Part shown: one piece after another, positions 1-10,047 of the stretch | Position numbering within the stretch: the stretch's first letter is position 1 | Layout: each line of letters opens with the position of its first letter | Notes under the pieces: model-generated | Told to the model about the DNA's origin: nothing | Database searches by the model: none | Seen by the model: the letters and a program-made list of their open reading frames with translations, nothing else | From: Filobasidium wieringae | Taxonomy: Eukaryota > Basidiomycota > Tremellomycetes > Filobasidiales > Filobasidiaceae | NCBI GenBank assembly: GCA_001600055.1 | Contig: BCIV01000013.1 | Span: 62,001 to 126,000, forward strand | DNA length: 64,000 nucleotides | Direction of reading: 5' to 3' | Program-made: the position numbers and the translations under genes

Positions 1-887
1 TTGAACGCCCCATCGACCGCAATACGTTCAGCCTCGCCGGTTTCTACAGAATAAGCGATCGGGATGAATTTAGTCTCGTTGTCGTCGCTCGATGTAACAG
101 TGGCGTTGGTATTGGTAGCTGTCGAAGTAGGACCGAGAGCAGATTCGTAAATGGTTATAGGAAGATCTTGGGTATATTTGTCCGTTGGAGACAGAAGCAG
201 GAAGAGAGGTGATTCAAGGACTGGGAGGAACTGCAGATTGAGATGTTAGTATCAACAGGACAGTACCACGATCGATAAATACACATCTGCTTACTTGGTT
301 GTGTAGAGTTACATGTAAAGACGAGGGAGATGGATCGGTGGTATACCAGCCTAGCAGTTCCAAAGTCGGGAACACTTCCTTGTCTACATTCGAAGGAAGA
401 ACATGATATCACTTCGTGTTGCTGTACTGCCTGATTCTGCTCAAAAGAAACTAACACTGTTCTCTTCTCCTTTCCAGAAAGTCCATGTCGATCTTTTCCG
501 GTGACGACGACCCTTGTCCAGTCATCTCTATGTCTCCCTGAACATTCTTCTTGATGGCCAACTCAAAGGTATTGATGACGGATACCTCTCGGCCAGACTG
601 AGTCCCTAGCAACGCTCCTAACGCTGTCGGATATCATCCCACTGATCAGCCTCAGTCGTCGTCTCAGCAAGACGTGGAGACACCTTACATCGAGGTGTAT
701 CTCTCTGTAATGAGTTCCGCAGGTGGTGCTCCGAGATATTCAGAATTGGCAATGGGTGGCTGCTCAGACGGTAAGCTTCGAGCTCCTCTCAGCGAATTTA
801 ATGCTCAAACACTTACAGGTTGATCGACAGACCGGTATTTGCCGTGGTAGAGGTCGATACGACGGCGGTGGTTTCAGAGGAAGACAT
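1..887 (-). CDS. csn6: COP9 signalosome subunit 6 (MPN domain), 3' end outside window
   Basis: Subunit of the COP9 signalosome, which removes NEDD8 from cullin ubiquitin ligases in nucleus and cytosol. Five exons can be joined: 887-817, 759-689, 623-456, 383-295 and 230-1, all with GT..AG ends and one continuous frame. The protein starts MSSSETTAVV. It then shows the MPN core seen in CSN6: LHPLPILNISEHHLRN, GALLGTQSGREVSVINTFEL, EVFPTLELLGWYTT, then ESPLFLLLSP, DLPITIYESAL and GEAERIAVDGAF. The JAMM zinc ligands are absent, as expected for CSN6 rather than CSN5. The match is from memory of human CSN6; eIF3f and Rpn8 fit less well. The frame is still open at base 1, so the C-terminal half lies beyond the window. 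Confidence 0.9.
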
Positions 888-2029
888 GACGAATCGCGTT
901 CAGAGTCGAAGTTTCTGCCTATACTTCTTGGCTTTTGGGCGAGAGTGGAATTCGATATGTTGCCTTTTCTGACTCGGATCTTGGACGAGTGGATGTCTAT
1001 GTGTCACAGTAATAACAGTATCCCCAGGGCAAGTGCGATCGTGATCAAGGGGTCCATCATGTCCATCACTCATCAGGCAGGGCTAGCTAGCTAGATCGAC
1101 GTCTCAAAATGCATGAGGCGCGATGATATCGCATATCTGCAATCTCACGACGCAGTGTGCGAGCCGGTCACTAATTTTGGCTGCATGACCTGGCCCTCTT
1201 TGACGACTACAGGCTCAAAGGGCTTCCAATTACTGATATGAGAACATTCCTTGCCCACATTACAAGCAGAGAGGTTCAAGATACTGCAGAAGTTCTATCA
1301 GACTTCGCATCAAGGGGGCATTCCATAGCAGAGAGGCAATTGATGCTAGACTAACCCAAAATCTACGAGTGAGACGACTATTTACCATCTCCTGCTTGCA
1401 CTATAGATTTACTCGTATGAATACTTTGAACAGGAACTTCTGGGCGAGTTTCCCTGGATCTTTGGTTGCGACTCGACAAAACCAACTCGCGATTTGTCCC
1501 TTTAGTATTGCTAAATACTAGCATCTAAGTGAAAATTTCTCCCCGACCCTCACAGTCCTCATGAGAGTCGTTGATTGTATCATTGCTAAGGATCTATAGC
1601 TTGAACTCAACCTCCTCCGGTAAAAATCTCCTGTCACTTTCGGTCGGTCATGTCGGTCATGGGTTGATCTGCAGTGATCGGAATTTATAGCGCGCGTATT
1701 TGATATGTAAGTGTACGTGTATAGGTGATATATAGCTCATTTTTAGCTATTAATAACATGTCTTTGAGCTGTGCAGCCATTCGTACTTATCAAAAGTCCC
1801 CTCGAACAACTTCGGACCATTCAACGAGACTATCTACTGCGGGACGAGCATACGGGGAAAGCTGTTGGAGAAGAACACAAGGAGGCGAAACTGGCGATTT
1901 TGGTCCCGTGTGCCCTTCCAAGTGCACCAACACAAACAGAGTCTTCGACTTTTAGTAAGGCTCTCTATCAGTGGACATATCGAATAAGGTTACATTTGAA
2001 AGACATCCATATGATCAGTGCTAATCCAT
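888..2029. other. Intergenic region, no gene recognised
   Basis: About 1.1 kb between the csn6 start and the 3' end of the next minus-strand gene. Only short open frames with no recognisable motif occur here. A small imperfect inverted repeat built on TAGTATT/AATACTA lies near 1502-1519, and a GCGATGATATCGC-type palindrome near 1119-1132. It should contain the csn6 promoter and the terminator of the secreted-protein gene. I could not assign specific elements. Confidence 0.5.
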
Positions 2030-3047
2030 TCACGCCGTTCGCGGGTATATAGTTTCCGTTACAGTCGTTCGGTATCTCCCATCACCTATCAGCAAATCGC
2101 GTGAGTGTTAGTCGCTTCTCCAAAAAAAGAACTGAGCCTGTGCCTAGGCTGACCTTTTTGTAAAAGGTGAGGGTTGGGCACGAGACGATATTTGCTTTCT
2201 TTTCCAGTAGCTTCATCGATAACCGATAGCTTTTTGGTCAAAGCCGATGCGAACCTGAGATATTTCTTATCAGCATATGGATAATTAGGTTGCAGATATG
2301 GAGACCATGAATCACCCAGGATACTCTGCCGAATATCGTTCCCCGTCCCCCTGTTTGACATAAATCAGCTGAGGTGTGATGGTGGAGTTGATGACTTGAG
2401 TGTGGGACCAATGTTCAACAGGGATGTCAAGTCCAAGTCCTCTATCTTGATTCATAGATGAACACATGTTCCTGGACGATTACTTTCTACCGCTTACCCG
2501 TATACCAAATAAAATCGACCTGGCTGTTCGCGCGGGTAGTCGGGATCCTGAACTGCTGTCGGGGGTGGCCATATATTTTCGAAGACGATTGCGCCGTCCG
2601 GATAGTTGCCTACCAATTGTGTCGAATCTTCACACCAAGGGCTGATTACGCTTGGTTCCCACCAATTGTGCAGGCCATCAGTAGTATCTACGTTGGCTTG
2701 AAAATTTTTCATCCTCGCCTCGCCGTAATTGTATTGATGAACGACCACACATCCACCACCGGTAAAGATCTGGCTCTTGTGCTGAGTCAGATTTCTATCA
2801 CGATCTGCATTCCACCATGCTTCAGCGTCTTTGCTTTCGGCACCTCCCAGGCGAAGGGTATCTCGTATTTGGATAGCCTCGTATTGCGCCACTTCTGTAC
2901 AGATAACAATAAGAACGAGGAGACAGGGGATGCAATATGAAAGGAGGCAAAACCTGAAGACGATACGCAACTTCAAGATTCAATGATGTCCTTCCCTCAC
3001 CCATTGCTCTTGTGAGAGCCTGTCACACTGGAGTTCCGGGAAATCAT
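2030..3047 (-). CDS. Predicted secreted or signal-anchored protein, unknown family (copy A)
   Basis: I do not recognise this family. Five exons (3047-3001, 2953-2498, 2441-2316, 2254-2154, 2085-2030) give 261 aa. After MISRNSSVTG there is one strongly hydrophobic stretch, FCLLSYCIPCLLVLIVIC, that fits a signal peptide or signal anchor. The rest is Trp/Cys/Tyr-rich with GGGCVVV, PSVIS..C, GNYPDGAIVF and, near the C terminus, LVPNPHLLQKG. The same landmarks occur in the plus-strand gene at 52265-53205 (GGGCVVV, PSAIGALC, GTYPDGAIVF, LVPNPYALSKG). The last three introns of both genes fall at equivalent places with phases 2, 2 and 1, so they are paralogues. Copy A has an extra intron after its short first coding exon. 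The start was chosen because the frame upstream of 2953 has no ATG unless this exon is joined. Confidence 0.7.
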
Positions 3048-3469
3048 AAACTGCTCGCAGAAACTCTGCGAGAGCACCGTATGTGCAGGAGACGTTTCAT
3101 GCAAGGAGCCGATTCGAGCGATCCTAACCACGTGGAAACGCGATGTCGCGAACGGATGACCCGGCTCGGGCATGGGCAAATATATGTTTGTACTATTCTT
3201 GTCAAACGATCAACGGTTCCTATCAGATGAAGCGACACCAAATGACAAGGTGAATAGGAATACGCAGGAAAGACTGTCAAGCGAACTGTTTCAGATTGAA
3301 TTTCTCGCTCACGTAAGCAAGAATTCCGCGAAATCGAGTAAATCTAGGTGCGGATCCAAACTCGTAATTGAGAAGGTCGACCACCGAAATTATGCCCATC
3401 CAAAACGCTTTCATCATCATCTCTGCCCAACTCCTCTCCATCCATAGCAACGAACCTCGAAAGATCATC

Positions 3470-4523
3470 ATGCCTCCTCGTATCTCAATCTCACGAACCA
3501 TAACGCCATTTTCCCGAAGAATCCACACCTCTAGCTCTCTCTTAGCTCGAGGTTCATCCTCCTCCAACTCTGCCAGTACCAATCAGCGTGCACCGGATGG
3601 TTGGGACGTCAAGAATGTTGAGACTTTTCAGTTTGATGATACCACTACCATCGGGCATATGATCTTGGAGCGACAGAGGGAGAAGGTCGGGAGCTTGATT
3701 AGGATTGAGCAGGATCGGGCTTTGTTGAAGGGTGAGTTTTGAGCTTTCAGTTGAATTCGATCCTGTAAACCAATTCTGATTCGATTGTGTTTCCTGTCTC
3801 TCCCACCTGTATATTTAAATCCTGTTCCTGTGACTACCCACAGAACGAGCCGCCGCCTTCCCTTTCCAACCACCCAACCCACAAACCCACTACCTCTGTG
3901 TAACCTCTAACCTCTCCCCCTCCAGCCCTACCCCACTCAGCGCCAAACGTTCCCTCCGTCTCCCCCTCTCTCGTCTCCCACTCTCTCCTGAAGCGTTACA
4001 CCGTTTCAAACTCCTCGCTGGCCCGCGTTGGATCCCTCCTACAGGTTTCCGAGCGGACGGAACGATCACGGCCGAGCAGAAAGAGAAATTGGATGTCGAT
4101 GAGAGGGAAGGTTACTTTGAGATGAGCGAGGAAGGTTGGGGTGAGGGGAGGATGAATAGGAAGTGGTTGATCGATACGGTCGATAAGTTGGTTGCGGAGG
4201 CTTCTGTGCGTATTAGTCCATCTCGATCAACTTCGTCATTTCCCTTCCGTCCTATACACCTCCCGCTTCGCATCGTAGACGCAGCACAACGATTCGAAAC
4301 CCAAAACAAAATAACTGATATAATTGATTCGTACGAACAGAACCCCTCCTCTCCTATCCCCGAATCAACCCCTCTAGACCCTAGACCACACCTAGCCCGT
4401 TTATCCAAAAAGAAACGAACAACCCAGACCAACGGAACGCACGTATGGGCCAGGAGGGAGGAGGTAGAGAGAAAAGGCGAAGGCGGTGGAGTGAGAGGAT
4501 TCCCGAAGGAGTGGTTGAGTTAG
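3470..4523 (+). CDS. Mitochondrial small-subunit ribosomal protein, mS35/Rsm24-like
   Basis: Likely component of the mitochondrial 37S ribosomal subunit. Two exons (3470-3731 and 3844-4523) encode 313 aa. The N terminus, MPPRISISRTITPFSRRIHT, is rich in Arg and Ser with no acidic residues, typical of a matrix-targeting presequence. Residues around 120-190 contain SPEALHRFKLLAGPRW followed by GYFEMSEEGWGEGRMNRKWL and DTVDKLVAEA. That resembles the MRPS35/Rsm24 core (KLLAGPRY, a FP/QN-type block, then a short helix). A possible intron after VAEAS was rejected because splicing it gives an early stop. The C terminus is basic and Glu/Arg rich. Family assignment is by motif memory, so moderate. Confidence 0.65.
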
Positions 4524-5409
4524 AGTGAGGTGGGATGTGGGGTGATGTAACGGACACTAGGGGGTTGGCATTGAGAACAAGCGATGAGATACATGACTAC
4601 ACGGACGAAGATTGGAGTTTCCGGATTGGGCTCGTTGGGATTTAAGATTTGAGGTCGGTGTAACATTCACCAGCTTGGTACCGCCGTCATCATTACGATG
4701 CACCTTATCTTGAGAATAACGAAAGGACTTTTCGCAGCGGTACAGGTTCTCCTGGAAGACGCTCGCCTATCAGAAGAATCGCCTTCCTTTATCCAAGATT
4801 AGCAACTATCAACTCTGCTTCTGGTCTGTCTCTTCGCTAGGTGTTTCACCTTCATTTCGATGCCATCGGTACAAACAGTCGAGAGAAATTGCCCGTGCAT
4901 AACCGCCGTTACCCCTACCGCGCTCAAATATGACGACCTGTCGGCGGATTTTAGTTATGGTTCTGCTTCGACTTTCACAACGATTTTTAGTGAGTGCCTG
5001 TATTACACAGCTCGGTATTGTTCTCTCGCTATCCGAAGCCGATAAGTTGAATGTACGATCGACGATGCCGCCACCCGAATTCAGAGTTCGAGCTGCCCGG
5101 CGTTATCTCTGACTTCTGATTTTTCGAGTGAATCCCTTTCCGGAATCAAAATATGACGCGCGAATCAAATTCAAAGAACGCTCAAAAGTCGAGTTGAGCT
5201 GGTGAGAAATGATCGTTTTCACCGTTCAGCACATATTCTCATCCTCGTCTTGTCCCTCGTCCCTAACCCTCAACACTCCTAGCCTCTGATCCCTGAGGCT
5301 ACTCGAGTAGACAGGTTAAGCTTCCTGCTACATCCCCCGTCCTCGTTCCCGTTCGCCCGAACAAATCCGATCTTTACTGAATTCGAAAAGAATCTCTAAG
5401 AAATTCGAA
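4524..5409. other. Intergenic region between mS35-like gene and NDE1
   Basis: About 890 bp with no convincing coding frame on either strand. The last 200 bp before the NDE1 start are C/T-rich (CCTCGTCTTGTCCCTCG and similar), as in many basidiomycete promoters and 5' leaders. No tRNA or snoRNA boxes were recognised. Confidence 0.4.
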
Positions 5410-7595
5410 ATGTCTGTCCGTCAACTCGGTCAGTTCATTGTTACAACCACATGCGACCCTTATCTAAACATAACTATCTTTGGTCTATTGTCTATTGTAA
5501 CATCCAGCTACCTTCACTCGTCCCCTCATCTCCACCCCGATCCGCACTCAGCGATTCGTAGGAGCCAAACATGTCCTCCAACAAAGGGGATACGCGGCTC
5601 CTCCTCCTCCTACCAGCCAACCCCCTCCCCACTTGCCCATCACTGATGCTGCTCCCCGAGTCGACGAGGGTAGCAAGAAGAAGGCAAAGGTGAGTGATCA
5701 CGACGAGGCAAACGATCATGTGCCGTCAGCTGATCCAGTGTGGAGCTACTTTAGGGTGGATTTGCCAGACTCAGGACTAGGTTCGGAAGGACCGTCTTGT
5801 TCGTTGTAGCAGCCTCTGCTGGTACTTTCGTCTACTGTACGTCACTCACATCTGCTTTCCATACCTTGTCATCCAACTCATACCACTCCCATTTCGGATC
5901 GCAGTCACTCAGAAGGATCTCTACCCCGGAGCTCAGCTGGATCAAGATCCCAAGAAGAAGACCATCGTCGTACTCGGTAACGGATGGGGATCCACCTCTT
6001 TCCTCAAAAACCTCGATAACGAGGAATACAACGTCATCGTCATCTCTCCCCGAAACTACTTCCTGTTCTCTCCCTTGTTGCCTTCCGTCACTGTAGGAAC
6101 CTTGGAGGCCAGGAGTATCATCCAGCCTACCAGGTTCATCACTAGGCACAAGAAGAGGAAGGTCGCGGTTTACGAGGCCGAGGCGACTGATGTCGATCCT
6201 ATCGGCAAGACCGTCACTATCGAGGGTAAGTGGCGGATTTGGATTCGTTTCTTCAACCATACGGCCATACTTATTGCCGTTCTTTCTTATCCGCAGACAT
6301 CTCCGAGTTGACCGCCGCTTCCTCTAAGGTGACCATTCCCTACGACTACCTCATCTACGCCGTCGGAGCCGAGAACCAGACCTTTGGAATCAAGGGAGTC
6401 AAGGAGTACGGTTGTTTCCTCAAGGAATTGAAGGATGCCGACAGGATCCGAAGGAAGCTTTTGGATTGCATCGAGACCGCCGCTTTTGCTGGACAGTCCG
6501 AGGAGGAGATTGAGAGGTTGATGCACATGGTCGTTGTTGGTGGAGGACCTACCGGTGTCGAGTACGCCGGAGAGTTGCACGATTTCTTGATTGTGAGTAC
6601 ATGAAATGGGTACAACGTACGAGGAGAGACATATTCTGACCTCAACTTTGACGATATGCAGGACGATCTCCGAAAGTGGTACCCCGAAATCGCTGACAAG
6701 CTCAGGATCACCCTCATCGAAGCTCTGCCCAACGTCTTGCCCGCTTTCTCCAAGCAGCTCATCCAGTATACCGAGTCTACTTTCAAGGAGAACAAGATCG
6801 ATGTCCTCACCCGAACCATGGTCAAGGATGTCAGGGAGAAGTCGGTCGTCGTTCAGGATGCCAACAAAGAGATCAAGGAGATCCCTTACGGTCTTCTCGT
6901 TTGGGCTACCGGAAACACTTCTCGTGAGATCACTAGGAACCTGATGGCCAAGCTTCCCGAGCACCAGACTCAGCGACGTGGATTGGTTGTTGATGAGCAC
7001 ATGAGGTTGTTGGGTGCTCCCGAGATCTTCGCCTTGGGTGACTGTACCGCCACTTCTTACGCTCCTACCGCCCAGGCCGCTTCCCAACAGGGAGTCTACC
7101 TCGCCAGGACTTTCGCCAAGATGGGTCAAGCTGAGAAGTTGAGGAACCAGTTGAACGAGATGAGGCAGAAGAAGGATTCACCTGTTGAGGAGGTCGAGAG
7201 GACCGTCAAGAGGTTGAACAAGGCTCTTGACCTTCCCCCCTTCCACTACTCGCACCAGGGTTCTTTGGCTTACATCGGTTCGGAGAAGGCTATCGCCGAT
7301 CTTCCCTTCTTCAACGGAAACTTCGCCTCTGGAGGGTAAGCATTTGGTACTTGCTGTCACACGCGAACCGTTCGCTAACTTGTCCTGTTATATTCACTCT
7401 GCAGTGTTGCTACCTACTTGTTCTGGAGATCCGCTTACGTTTCCACCTTGTACTCTGCGCGAAACAGGACCTTGGTCATCCTCGACTGGATGAAGGTCAA
7501 GATCTTCGGACGGTATGTCGTGCATCTCATTTCCGTTCGGTCGACGACCAAGCTGACGGTTCATATCGTTACATAGTGACGTCTCCCGAGAGTAG
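5410..7595 (+). CDS. NDE1: External alternative (type II) NADH:ubiquinone oxidoreductase
   Basis: Non-proton-pumping NADH dehydrogenase of the inner mitochondrial membrane, passing electrons from cytosolic NADH to ubiquinone. Eight exons (5410-5428, 5508-5689, 5755-5836, 5905-6225, 6297-6592, 6662-7335, 7405-7512, 7577-7595) give 566 aa. An Arg/Pro-rich presequence precedes one hydrophobic segment (TVLFVVAASAGTFVY). Next come the FAD-binding Rossmann motif VVLGNGWGSTSFLKNL, the NADH-binding motif VVVGGGPTGVEYAGEL, and LVWATGN and FALGDCT blocks. The family's C terminus, KIFGRDVSRE, comes from a last exon of only 19 nt. No EF-hand insertion is apparent. Intron 1 uses GTCAGT. The gene is complete and convergent with the exonuclease gene, about 130 bp away. 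Confidence 0.92.
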
Positions 7596-7724
7596 AGTGT
7601 ACACGTAGAGAATGCTTGTCGTTAGCGTAATCATGGTGATTGTACAGGTTCAGGAACAGGGCCTTTGCAATCCTGGACCTTGTATGTCCAAAAATATCCT
7701 ATAGATGTATCGTAGTGGCTTTCA

Positions 7725-9753
7725 TTATCGGCTGCTAGAAGTCGAACCGCTGCTCTTGCGGTGATGTTTCCAGAAATATGGCTTTTTGCCATTGGGTGGA
7801 ACTTCGGGCGGCGGCCTTGGTTGACATAGCGCGTGACGGTCGACCGTGGTTTTTCTTTTTGCAGCCATTTCCATTAGGTGTTTGTAGATTAGTATAGAAG
7901 AGTAAACATCATTGGCTGCGTCTACGGGCCGCTCACTAGGTTAGTACGAAGTCCAAGGCGAAGACAGATGAACACGACATACAGTCTTTCTGCTTTTCGT
8001 TCAGCTCCGCATCCCATTTACTCGTTCTAACCTCTCCCTTGTCCAGGTCGTGGTGCAGATACCCCCTCGTCAACTTGGCGAGCGAGATCAACATGTGTTT
8101 CTCTCCACAATTCGTCGGATCCACTGCTCGTGCAAGGTAAGAGAGATCAAGCATAGCTCGAGGTTTGACAGAAGGGTAATCGCGAGCAAGCTTGATGCCG
8201 TCATCTGCAACCAAGATCAAGATTAATGGTTTGCAACTTGGGCCATGGCTAGGTTGAACTTACTTTTTATGTTTACTCCTAGCTTGTAAATGTCATCTGC
8301 TGCGCATAATTCCTCTAAACCTTTAGGTATCCCTGTCAGATGCACCAAGATTAGGACCTCCTATCACAACCAATCATAGCAAGGACTGCTCACGTTTCAT
8401 CTTGCTCAGATGCAACAGCAATACAATCTTATCATCGCATATCTGAACCAGAGCCGTTTTGCCTTCCTTCATTTTCGACCTCTTCTCTTTGTGGTCAAAG
8501 CGATATCCAAACGGCCATTCCATGTCGAACCCGATCACATCACCTTTCAACAATGTAATGAGATCGTCCGCTTCATCCGGACAAGAAGTATAAACTATGC
8601 TGGGCGGAACGTACGTTCCTGTCGAGTTGGGTGGAGGGGTATAGGTTTTATGAGAAAACGTCGGAAGATTCGGTTGAGCAAAGAATTCGGCATTGACGGG
8701 CGCTTTGGAAACGGAAGGAGTTTGCTCCTTGGGAGGTGGATGGGCTTCAGGTGCGGGTGACTTTACTGGACCGGATAATTGCTTCCCTAGCCATACGGTC
8801 GAAGGGTCGATAGTGAGCGAATCGAAATCCAGAACCAAGTCGTCCGGTACCTTCTCGACCGACTTTCCTCTGTTGAAGTGAGCCTGAGGAAATCGGCCTG
8901 AATGATAGTCTGCTCTTTGTCCGGATATCTCACCTACGGTCTGCATGCGATTGATTGCATAACCGGTTCGAGAGGAAATAGGGGATTCCGTTCCGCTCGT
9001 ACTGCCACTGGCGGTAGTACCTGTAGAAGTTGTCGTTTCTTGACTTCCAGAAGCAGATTCAGTACTCTGGCTGCCACCGGGGAAGATCGCTCTCATGGAC
9101 ATGCGAGGAGGAAGAGCAGCGGGAGGAGGGGTTTGGCTGGAAGAAGCCCGGACTTGGTTCATCTGATGCTGTCCCCCGGCCTTGAAGAATGGATGCACAG
9201 GCTGAGAAGGAGCGAATTGGGAAGCAAAGGGTTGAGGGACATATCGAAGCGGACTCATAGCGGTTCTGCTTTCTGCAGAAACGTAGCGAGCTACAGCTCG
9301 AGGTCGAGTTGGGGTGATCATTCCGCTATCCCGCTTTGATGCCGATCTCTTGGGTGACGGTGAGAGTGTAAGGTCGATAATTTGGTCGATGAGCAAGGTA
9401 GAAGTGTTGTCCCTTTCCTCTGTGGTAGCTGGGCACGAGCTTCGTTGACTTTGCAAGTACTGGATCTCGACTCGCTCGAGGATTCTGATTTCGTCCTCGT
9501 CAATTCCCTCTTCATCGTCAAAAAGATACTCGTCGCTATTCCGCTTCTCGGAAGTGCTAGCGAAAGCCAATCTTCCATCCCATGGTTTGAGTAGTTCATC
9601 AGAGAGACGATCATGTGCTTGTGATGATGTAGCCGCAGAGCTTTGGCTTGGTCGACTCGGTGACATTCCGTTGATAATTGTTGATGACGTTCTTGGTGCA
9701 GACCTCTGGAGGGATTCGTTCAACTGACGGCCCAACGCACAACAAAGAGTCAT
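7725..9753 (-). CDS. WRN/RNase D-like DEDDy 3'-5' exonuclease domain protein
   Basis: Predicted 3'-5' exonuclease acting on nucleic acid ends. Exons 9753-8394, 8332-8264, 8204-7983 and 7921-7725 give about 615 aa. The first 380 residues are Ser/Pro-rich and acidic, without a recognised domain. The C-terminal domain has all DEDDy motifs: VIGFDMEWPF (Exo I, D and E), LGVNIKNDGIKLARD (Exo II, D) and KDYAANDVY (Exo III, Y-x3-D), plus the VRTSKWDAELNEKQ block typical of WRN-exo/RNase D enzymes. No helicase domain is present. The start is uncertain: the frame is open to 9948 without an ATG, and ATGs lie at 9753 and 9666. It is head-to-head with an RNase III gene whose start is 295 bp away, so the two probably share a promoter. 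Confidence 0.8.
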
Positions 9754-10047
9754 GCCTGTTGCCTCCAATGTGTGGGTCAATACGACGAGGATTGGTGTCG
9801 AAATAACAACACAGGGCGGTACTTCACTATCACTCGAGGTCTTGGTGACCGGGTGGTGATGTTGATAAGGAGCTGATATCCGCTCGGGAAGCGAGCTCGT
9901 TGCGAACCGATCGTGAAATTTCCGCCAGCGATACAAACAACGGTTCAACCACTACTCACAGGTCACAAGATTGAGACCTACAACCAGCCACTCTATGCAG
10001 CGACATACCATATCATCGGACAAGTTGCAGACTCAAGGCTACCGGAT

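Noticed and set aside
2954..2976. Start of secreted copy A within the main exon
   Set aside because: That start would be TTG. A GT..AG intron (3000-2954) connects to an upstream exon with a proper ATG at 3047.
4206..4278. Intron in the mS35-like gene
   Set aside because: It has GT and AG ends, but removing 73 nt shifts the frame to an immediate stop, while the unspliced frame continues for 106 codons.
6287..7129. 280-codon minus-strand frame
   Set aside because: Lies entirely opposite verified NDE1 exons with conserved FAD/NAD motifs; it is a shadow.
9754..9948. 5' extension of the exonuclease frame
   Set aside because: The frame is open to 9948 but has no ATG there (it begins with TTG); the first ATG is at 9753.
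9913..10047. 5' extension of the RNase III frame
   Set aside because: The upstream start would be GTG; the first in-frame ATG is 10048.
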